From contig JAHFBU010000024.1 in the NCBI GenBank assembly GCA_023249795.1, positions 1 through 11,263 of the forward strand: a stretch of DNA of 11,263 bases. Direction: 5' to 3'. This document shows positions 6,390 through 11,263 of the stretch, piece after piece. Both the position numbers and the translations under genes were made by a program. Source of the DNA: Syntrophaceae bacterium (GTDB lineage Bacteria > Desulfobacterota > Syntrophia > Syntrophales > UBA5619). The notes under the pieces are model-generated. The model was not told the origin of the DNA, did not search any database, and worked only from the letters and a program-made list of their open reading frames with translations. The first letter of the stretch is position 1; each line of letters opens with the position of its first letter.

Positions 6390-7472
6390 TCAGGCCTCGG
6401 TGAAGTCGGTCGGCGGGCTCTTCAGGAACGGCCGGAACCGCTGCTTGTCGTTCGCCTTCATGTACGCCTCGTCGCCGCTGATCCACCCCTTGCTCAGGAG
6501 GTCCTGAATCGCGTCGTCCAGAAGCTGCATGCCGTATTTCTTTCCCGTCTGAATCATGGAGGGGATCTGGAAGGTCTTGGATTCGCGGATCAGGTTCCGC
6601 ACCGCGGCATTCGCGATGAGGATCTCCAGCGCGGCGCAACGCCCCTTTTTATCAATCCGCTTGAAGAGAACCTGGGCGATGACCGCCCGAATGCCGTCGG
6701 CCAGCGTCGATCGGATCTGCATCTGTTCGCTGGCGGGGAAAACTTCTATAACCCGGTCGACGGTCTTGGCTGCGCTCGTTGTGTGAAGGGTGCCGAAGAC
6801 GAGGTGGCCTGTGGAGGCCGCCTCGACCGCCAGCGAGATCGTCTCCAGGTCGCGGAGTTCGCCGACCAGGATGATGTCCGGATCCTCGCGCAGGGCGCCG
6901 CGAAGTGCCGCCGTGAAGGATTTCGTGTGCCGCCCGACCTCGCGGTGGTTCACGATGCAGTTTTTGCTCTGGTGGACGAACTCGACCGGATCCTCGATGG
7001 TGATGATGTGGTCCTTCCGGGTCGCGTTGGCTTCATCGATGATCGCCGCAAGCGTCGTCGATTTTCCGCTTCCCGTCGGTCCGGTCACGAGGACCAGCCC
7101 CCGCGGAAGGGATGCCAGTTTGGAGACAACCGTGGGCAGTCCCAGCTCCAGGGCGGAGACGATCTTGCTCGGGATCTCCCGGAAGACCGCCGCACAGCCA
7201 AACTGCTGCTGGAAAAAGTTGGCGCGGTAACGAGCCAGTCCGGGGATCTCATAGGCAAAGTCGATATCCCCCGTCTCCTCGAACTGCTTGATCTTGTGTT
7301 CGGGGGTGATCTCGTAGATCATCGCCTTGAGGCCGTCATTGGTGAGAACGTCGAATTTGACCCGTTCTATTTCCCCCCGGATGCGGAGCGCCGGTTGCTG
7401 ACCGGAGACGAGATGAAGGTCCGATGCCCCCTGGTCATGCATCAGTTGGAAAAAAGCGTCTATCTTTGCCAT
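6390..7472 (-). CDS. pilT: Twitching motility ATPase PilT
   Basis: 360 residues, close to the usual 345-370. PilT powers depolymerisation of type IV pili. The N-terminal PAS-like region contains the typical SDLHLVSGQQPALRIRGE. The ATPase part has Walker A GPTGSGKST (131-139), Asp box TIEDPVEF (158-165), Walker B IILVGELRD (200-208), His box GTLHTTSA (227-234) and the retraction motif AVRNLIRE (290-297), which distinguishes true PilT from PilB. ATG 7472 is supported by AAGGAGG eight bases upstream. It is the first gene of a three-gene operon with a PilU-like ATPase and a receiver-like protein. No pilus assembly genes (pilB, pilC, pilA) are in this window. Confidence 0.95.
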   Translation of the reverse strand: MAKIDAFFQLMHDQGASDLHLVSGQQPALRIRGEIERVKFDVLTNDGLKAMIYEITPEHKIKQFEETGDIDFAYEIPGLARYRANFFQQQFGCAAVFREIPSKIVSALELGLPTVVSKLASLPRGLVLVTGPTGSGKSTTLAAIIDEANATRKDHIITIEDPVEFVHQSKNCIVNHREVGRHTKSFTAALRGALREDPDIILVGELRDLETISLAVEAASTGHLVFGTLHTTSAAKTVDRVIEVFPASEQMQIRSTLADGIRAVIAQVLFKRIDKKGRCAALEILIANAAVRNLIRESKTFQIPSMIQTGKKYGMQLLDDAIQDLLSKGWISGDEAYMKANDKQRFRPFLKSPPTDFTEA

Positions 7473-7614
7473 CGATGACCTCCTTGGGTAAGTCTAAGAC
7501 ATCAATCCGGTTTCATGGAGACGCTGAGATCCTCTCGACTTCAGGTCGATCCAGCGGTACGGGTGCGCCGCCGCCTGTAAGATTGCGCATACACTGCTGT
7601 CTTGTGGTGCAAAA
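7473..7614 (-). other. pilT operon 5' leader
   Basis: About 136 nt would be transcribed before pilT if the promoter at 7615-7643 is used. The leader holds a small hairpin (TCGAC-CTGAA-GTCGA near 7538-7552) and a GC-rich GGCGGCGGCG run, and ends with the pilT ribosome-binding site. I could not match it to a known riboswitch, including the c-di-GMP (GEMM) class expected near motility genes. Confidence 0.45.
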
Positions 7615-7643
7615 ACTATAGGAAAAGGTGCCTTCTTTGTCAA
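7615..7643 (-). promoter_or_regulatory. Sigma-70 promoter of the pilT operon
   Basis: On the minus strand: a perfect -35 TTGACA (7643-7638), exactly 17 bp, then -10 TATAGT (7620-7615, 5/6). No other promoter of this quality is seen upstream of pilT. The 137 bp between it and the end of nikO (7644-7780) contains no gene that I can support; a small CCGGA-CTTT-TCCGG hairpin at 7742-7755 is the only structure noted there. Confidence 0.75.
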
Positions 7644-7780
7644 GAAAAAGGAATTGCGCGCGCCCATGCAAAATGTCGTGCCGATGATTCCGGGAAGGTT
7701 AGAGAGTCGACCCCGCGGATCTTCCCTCCATGTCAACCGCGCCGGACTTTTCCGGAATGGCTTGGCATTCTCGCATGCGC

Positions 7781-8515
7781 TCAGCCCCTCTGCAGCGACA
7801 GCGGAAGCTCCAGACTGTTTTCTTCGAGGAGCGTTCGGTTCGAAAGGATCTCCCCGGACGGGCCATCCGCTACGACCCTGCCCTCCCCGATGACGATGCA
7901 CCGCTCGCACACCTCGAGGATCAGATCGAGGTCGTGGGAGGCAATCAACTTTGAGTGTTTGAAGGCTTTGAGAAACAGGATCAGCGCCCGCCTTGACTTG
8001 GAATCCAGATTCGCCGCCGGCTCATCGAGCGCAAGGATATCGGGCTCCATGGCAATCACCGAGGCAATGGCTACGGAGCTCTTCTGCCCGCCGGAAAGGT
8101 GGTGCGGCGGTTTGTCCTGGAGATCGAGGCCGTTGACTGTGCCGAGCGCCCTGCGGACCCTCTCCCGCACACAGGCCTCATCCAGATCGAGATTGAGGGG
8201 ACCGAAGGCGACATCGTCAAAGACCGTCGGCATGAAGAGCTGGTCGTCAGGGTTCTGGAAGATGACCCCGACCTTCCTGCGGATCTCCTGCCTCGTTTTC
8301 CTGGTCAGGGAAATGCCGCCGATGGTCACCGTTCCCGAAGTCGGCAACAGGCAGCCGTTCATCTGCTGAAGAAGCGTGGATTTGCCGGAGCCGTTGGCGC
8401 CGACGATGCCGACGGACTCGCCGTGGATGATACGGAAACGGATACCCCGGAGCGCTTCCGTCCCGTCGGGGTAGCGGAAGAACACGTCTTCGAATTCGAT
8501 GATGTGGTGGCTCAT
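7781..8515 (-). CDS. nikO: Nickel ECF transporter ATPase NikO (CbiO family)
   Basis: 244 residues, slightly short for the family. It hydrolyses ATP to energise Ni2+ import with NikQ and NikMN at the inner membrane. Motifs: Walker A GANGSGKST (39-47), Q-loop FQNPDDQLFMPTV with Gln87 (the NPDDQ block is typical of ECF ATPases), ABC signature LSGGQKSSVAIA (140-151), Walker B ILALDEP (160-166), D-loop NLDS and switch His194 (ASHD). The signature reads KSS where most family members have KRR or QRR. The start codon overlaps the nikQ stop by four bases (ATGA), so translation is coupled. Nickel rather than cobalt is assigned from the adjacent nikR; without it this would be called cbiO. Confidence 0.92.
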   Translation of the reverse strand: MSHHIIEFEDVFFRYPDGTEALRGIRFRIIHGESVGIVGANGSGKSTLLQQMNGCLLPTSGTVTIGGISLTRKTRQEIRRKVGVIFQNPDDQLFMPTVFDDVAFGPLNLDLDEACVRERVRRALGTVNGLDLQDKPPHHLSGGQKSSVAIASVIAMEPDILALDEPAANLDSKSRRALILFLKAFKHSKLIASHDLDLILEVCERCIVIGEGRVVADGPSGEILSNRTLLEENSLELPLSLQRG

Positions 8516-9321
8516 TGCATCAACCCCTGCGCAAGACGGCCGATTCCCTCGGTAACGCGGTAAAAGCGGAACACGGCGAGAAAGGCGACCGTCGCCGTCA
8601 GGTATGTCAGATCCGCTGCTTTTATGCCGGTCCGCCCGAGACTGGGAATGTCTCCCTTAAAACCCCGGGAGAGCATAGCGTAATATATTCTTTCCGCACG
8701 GTCCACCGTTTTTACAAAAAGGGTTCCGATCAGCCGCACGAACACCCGGATGCCGGAGCCGCGTGTGCCGAACGACCGCATGTCCCGTGCGCGGGTGATC
8801 CGCATCGCCTCCTCCATGAGCACGAAGATGTAACGGTACAGGAACAGGAGCTGCGAGACAAACAGCGACGGCAGGCCGAGTCTTCGGAGCGCATGACAGA
8901 CGCCGGGAAACGACGTCGTCGCGATAAGCAGGAGCGCCGTGCTGACCGTGAGCGCAAACTTCAGCAGAATCGAAAGAAAGGAGACGACCCCGGCGGATAT
9001 GGGGATCCCGGAGATGACGGCGATGGTTTGGGTATCCAACAGCGGGTTGAAGACGCCGATGAGGATGGCAAAGGGCGAAACGAGCAGCACCTTCCTGAGG
9101 ATGAACCGGACGGAGATTTCGCCGATAGCCATCAAGAGCGCCGGGAACAGGAAGAACGGGACCAGCCCGACCACTTCGTACTTGGGAAAAGAGATGACCG
9201 TGAACAAAAACAGCATCGTCGCGATCACCTTGACGCGGGGGTCCAAACGGTGCACGAAGGTGTTCTTATAGGAGAGCCGGTCAAGCCGACCGATGTCGAA
9301 ATAGTGCGTATCAAAGGTCAT
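8512..9321 (-). CDS. nikQ: Nickel ECF transporter transmembrane protein NikQ (CbiQ family)
   Basis: 269 residues. This is the T component that couples ATP hydrolysis by NikO to the substrate-binding NikM part. It has about five to six hydrophobic spans and, between them, the two cytoplasmic coupling-helix motifs of EcfT proteins: ITRARDMRSFG (175-185) and AMLSRGFKG (215-223). The N terminus FDIGRLDRLSYKNTFVHRLDPRVKV is typical of CbiQ/NikQ. The gene begins seven bases after nikMN ends and overlaps nikO by four bases. The ribosome-binding site is weak (GGAAGAG is about 15 bases upstream), so coupling to nikMN translation is likely. Confidence 0.93.
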   Translation of the reverse strand: MTFDTHYFDIGRLDRLSYKNTFVHRLDPRVKVIATMLFLFTVISFPKYEVVGLVPFFLFPALLMAIGEISVRFILRKVLLVSPFAILIGVFNPLLDTQTIAVISGIPISAGVVSFLSILLKFALTVSTALLLIATTSFPGVCHALRRLGLPSLFVSQLLFLYRYIFVLMEEAMRITRARDMRSFGTRGSGIRVFVRLIGTLFVKTVDRAERIYYAMLSRGFKGDIPSLGRTGIKAADLTYLTATVAFLAVFRFYRVTEGIGRLAQGLMQ

Positions 9322-9328
9322 GGTATTG

Positions 9329-10369
9329 TCACGTATCTCTTCCGCGGAAAGATCGGATCCCCGCGCCGATCAGCAGGATCAGGCCGAGCACGATTGCCGC
9401 GCCGATGATCCCGGCCGCGGAGGTGCCCGCTTCGATGCCGGGCCAGGCCTGGGCTGCTGCTTCCTTTTTCGGTTCGTTTCCCGCTGGTTTGAAGTTGTAA
9501 TCGGGAAGGAATGCCGTCTTCTCCTGAATTCTCCTCAGAACAGGAGCAATCCCTTGTGCCATCTCCGGCAGTTCTCCTTTGCCGGTCACTTTCTCGATGG
9601 ACCATTCAAGGCCGTCGGGATGGGTCGAGGCGAACCAGGAGAGGACCCCGCCGGTGATAACCGCCAGCACGACGAACATCGCCAAAATCTTCCGCAGGGA
9701 GACTGATGCGCCCAAAGGTCGTGGCATGGTCATGCATTCGAGAAGCTCGGGTCTGGCGCTCCGAACATAGTTAATAATCCCCGCCGTCACGAAACCCTCG
9801 ACAATGCCGATGGCCAGATGGGTCGGCTGCATCAGCAGGACGAAGGTATTGAAGGGCAATTCGCTTTTACCGGACAGAAGGGTCTCCAGCACGACGGAAA
9901 AGGCGCCAAGCTGAAGAGCCACAACGGCGCTCACCAGCGATGCGACAAGGATACGGGCGGGCTTTTGACCGCTTCCGGCCAGTGGTTTGTATATGAACGG
10001 ATAGGCAAGAAAGCAGGCATAGAATCCCATGTTCCAGATATTGCAGCCGACCGCAAGCAGGCCGCCATCGGCGAAGAAGAGCGCCTGGACCGTCAGGACC
10101 GAGGCCATGACGAGAAAAGCGGCGTGAGAACCCAACAGGATCGCCAGGATCATCCCGCCGGCCAGGTGGCCGCTCGACCCCGTTCCGGGAATCGTGAAAT
10201 TGATCATCTGCGCCGCGAAGATGAAGGCGCCCAGGACCCCCATCAGGGGGATCATCCGGTCATCGATCTCTCTCTTCAGCCTTTTCGAGGCATAGCCGGT
10301 GACCGCCGCCGTTCCGGCCCACAGCGCCGTCCCCACGGCGGGGGAGAGCAAGGCATCCGCCATGTGCAT
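9329..10369 (-). CDS. nikMN: Fused nickel ECF substrate-binding protein NikMN (CbiM-CbiN type)
   Basis: 346 residues. The N-terminal part (about 1-215) is the CbiM/NikM S component, with start MHMADALLSP and His68 in the SGHLAGG loop; in the solved NikM structure nickel is bound by the terminal amine and Met1/His2 region and this loop His (family knowledge). This also fixes the start at 10369, since His2 must follow Met1. About six membrane spans are visible. The C-terminal part (about 225-346) is a NikN/PDGLE-type domain: membrane span 227-246, THPDGLEWSIEK (249-260), a periplasmic stretch with LPDYNF, and a final span at about 317-337. NikN or CbiN activates uptake. The two functions are separate genes in many bacteria. 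It follows nikR by 94 bp and has its own promoter and operator candidate in that gap. Confidence 0.93.
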   Translation of the reverse strand: MHMADALLSPAVGTALWAGTAAVTGYASKRLKREIDDRMIPLMGVLGAFIFAAQMINFTIPGTGSSGHLAGGMILAILLGSHAAFLVMASVLTVQALFFADGGLLAVGCNIWNMGFYACFLAYPFIYKPLAGSGQKPARILVASLVSAVVALQLGAFSVVLETLLSGKSELPFNTFVLLMQPTHLAIGIVEGFVTAGIINYVRSARPELLECMTMPRPLGASVSLRKILAMFVVLAVITGGVLSWFASTHPDGLEWSIEKVTGKGELPEMAQGIAPVLRRIQEKTAFLPDYNFKPAGNEPKKEAAAQAWPGIEAGTSAAGIIGAAIVLGLILLIGAGIRSFRGRDT

Positions 10370-10424
10370 GGTCTAATATCCTTTATCCCTTCCTGCTTGA
10401 CTTGAACGGAATGATGCCATGAAG

Positions 10425-10461
10425 ATTATAAACGTGGCACGCACGAGCAAAAAAATAATAC
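10425..10461 (-). promoter_or_regulatory. nikMN promoter with candidate NikR operator
   Basis: A perfect -10 TATAAT (10430-10425 on the minus strand) lies 56 bp before the nikMN start; the -35 region is poor (T-rich). Directly upstream and covering the spacer and -35 is GTGGCAC-N14-ATAATAC (10434-10461, + strand). It resembles the nikR site below and the general NikR layout (GTATGA-N16-TCATAC in E. coli, i.e. 14 bp between 7-base half-sites). One half-site is weak. A poor -35 under an operator would suit nickel-dependent repression. Confidence 0.45.
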
Positions 10462-10463
10462 GC

Positions 10464-10880
10464 CTATCCGATTTCCCTGCCCGTGCTCGACATGCTCAGG
10501 GTTCCGTGCCGGACCCCCTTAATGGAGGTCAGGGCGTCCGCCAGCTTCTGAACCATCTTGGCCTTCCCCCTCGCGGCCACGATCTCCAGGCAGTTGTGAT
10601 GATCGAGGTGGATGTGCTGGGTCGAGATGATTACTTCCTGAAATTCGTGCTGGGTGTCCGTCACGCGGCCAAGCACATCCCGCTTATGGTGATCGTAGAT
10701 AAGCGTGATGGCGCCGGCCACATCATGCCCCTTCCGCCATTCCTTTTGAACAAGCTCCCGGCGGATCAGATCCCGCAGGGCCTCCGAGCGGTTGGTGTAC
10801 TGTCTTCCCTGGATCAGGGCATCAAACCTGTCCAGCAGGGATTTTTCCAGCGAAACGCCAAATCGAACCAGTTCGGACAT
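10464..10880 (-). CDS. nikR: Nickel-responsive repressor NikR
   Basis: 138 residues, the normal length. The N-terminal ribbon-helix-helix domain (about 1-48) reads LVRFGVSLEKSLLDRFDALI then YTNRSEALRDLIRR. The C-terminal ACT-like metal domain has every high-affinity nickel ligand: His78 (TQHEF), His89 and His91 (QHIHLDH) and Cys97 (HNCLEI), equivalent to His76, His87, His89 and Cys95 of E. coli NikR. With nickel bound, NikR tetramers repress nickel uptake genes; the nikMNQO genes directly downstream are the obvious targets. The start ATG has GGTGA eight bases upstream. An operator-like palindrome overlaps its own promoter, which suggests autoregulation. Confidence 0.96.
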   Translation of the reverse strand: MSELVRFGVSLEKSLLDRFDALIQGRQYTNRSEALRDLIRRELVQKEWRKGHDVAGAITLIYDHHKRDVLGRVTDTQHEFQEVIISTQHIHLDHHNCLEIVAARGKAKMVQKLADALTSIKGVRHGTLSMSSTGREIG

Positions 10881-10892
10881 ATTTCATTCACC

Positions 10893-10937
10893 GTATTACG
10901 TTTTATGGTTTCATAACACATCAGGGGCGACTGTCAA
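10893..10937 (-). promoter_or_regulatory. nikR promoter with overlapping NikR operator
   Basis: On the minus strand: -35 TTGACA (10937-10932, perfect), 16 bp, then -10 TATGAA (10915-10910, 4/6). The interrupted palindrome GTATTAC-N13-ATAACAC (10893-10899 and 10913-10919) covers the -10 and the probable transcription start, ending 12 bp before the start codon. Half-sites agree at 5 of 7 positions when one is reverse-complemented. Its place and form make it a good candidate NikR operator. The spacing is one base shorter than in the nikMN candidate. Confidence 0.6.
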
Positions 10938-11069
10938 GTATTTTATCGCACGCATCGGCATCATTGTATGGCAGGGTCGAAAGCGGCCGGATGTCGGCAG
11001 GGATGTCCAATGGGAATAGCTTTTTTCCGGATGTCTCGCAGGCGGTTTTGTGGTAAGGAGAGGTCACGT

Positions 11070-11263
11070 GTGTCTCAGGGGGCGCGTGCCCCGCTTCAGA
11101 GAGGAGTCGGTTTGATCTTTCTGCCGGAAGACCGCGGGATCTGTGAGGGGCTGCTGATCTCGGCGATGAAAAAGAGGGATTGCGCTAAACCCCTTCACGA
11201 ACTCATCGTGGAGGCCGGGGCTCGCTTTCTCGGCGCACCCTACAAAGCGGAAACGCTGGAACA
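11070..11263 (+). CDS. DUF1460 (N-acetylmuramoyl-L-alanine amidase-like) protein, 3' end missing
   Basis: 64 residues are visible before the window ends. The frame contains LHELIVEAGARFLGAPYKAETLE, matching the (A/S)xxFLGTPYxAxTLE core at the N terminus of DUF1460 proteins, an NlpC/P60-like amidase family of the cell envelope (family knowledge; catalytic residues are beyond the window). GTG 11070 is preferred: AAGGAG lies at 11055-11060, nine bases upstream. ATG 11031 (no good ribosome-binding site) and TTG 11112 (GAGGAG five bases upstream) are in frame and possible. No signal peptide is seen with any of these starts. It is divergent from nikR with 189 bp between them. Confidence 0.7.
   Translation, partial: MSQGARAPLQRGVGLIFLPEDRGICEGLLISAMKKRDCAKPLHELIVEAGARFLGAPYKAETLE

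Noticed and set aside
7742..7755. CCGGA-CTTT-TCCGG hairpin as a nikO terminator
   Set aside because: The stem is only 5 bp and no T-run follows it on the minus strand.
7494..7910. Minus-strand open frame (138 codons) covering the pilT leader and the end of nikO
   Set aside because: It overlaps nikO in another frame and the pilT promoter, and the protein is Arg/Pro/Gly-rich without any motif or ribosome-binding site.
10435..10450. TGGCACG as a sigma-54 -24 element
   Set aside because: The GC of the -12 element is off by one base in register, and a promoter here on the plus strand would run antisense into nikR.
1..11263. CRISPR array, tRNA or rRNA genes
   Set aside because: No regularly spaced identical repeats, tRNA cloverleaf or rRNA-like segment was recognised on either strand.

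Overview
The window looks like chromosomal DNA of a moderately GC-rich Gram-negative anaerobe. The best fit is a Desulfobacterota / deltaproteobacterial lineage, Syntrophus- or Geobacter-like. This is inferred from gene content (paired PilT-family ATPases with a receiver-like protein, a HesB-like protein with a CGSCGGSCG tail, a NikR-controlled nickel ECF transporter) and from a dispersed repeat that resembles elements I remember from that group. No rRNA, tRNA, CRISPR array, prophage or intact insertion sequence was seen.

Left part (1-4339, + strand): the 3' part of a DedA-family membrane protein; a secreted/membrane protein with a bactofilin-like beta-repeat and several membrane segments; glmM (phosphoglucosamine mutase, peptidoglycan/LPS precursor synthesis) followed one base later by a HesB/IscA-like protein; then a nine-unit TPR protein. 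The TPR gene is bracketed by two direct copies of a ~65 bp imperfect palindrome (3300-3365 and 4432-4495) whose stems show compensatory base changes.

Middle (4340-7643, - strand): an operon reading leftwards from a good sigma-70 promoter (-35 TTGACA, 17 bp, -10 TATAGT at 7643-7615) and a ~136 nt leader. It encodes PilT, a second PilT/PilU-like ATPase, and a small degenerate receiver protein with Asn where the phosphoacceptor Asp should be. Together they probably power and tune type IV pilus retraction. A 121 bp inverted-repeat (MITE-like) element separates the last two genes and is flanked by a 17/19 near-duplicate of the end of the second ATPase gene. A truncated, inverted copy of the same element lies at 4373-4430, beside the second palindrome.

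Right part (7781-10937, - strand): the nickel regulon nikR, nikMN (fused substrate-binding and small subunits), nikQ and nikO, an energy-coupling-factor type Ni2+ uptake system. NikR keeps all four high-affinity nickel ligands. Candidate NikR operators overlap the nikR promoter and a separate nikMN promoter, suggesting autoregulated, nickel-repressed uptake. Nickel would feed hydrogenases or CO dehydrogenase in such an organism (inference).

Right edge (11070-end, + strand): the start of a DUF1460 (N-acetylmuramoyl-L-alanine amidase-like) gene, divergent from nikR and cut by the window.

I found no wholly new multi-gene system. The most interesting signals are the repeat architecture around the TPR gene, the MITE-like insertion in the pil operon, and the phosphorylation-dead receiver linked to the PilT pair.
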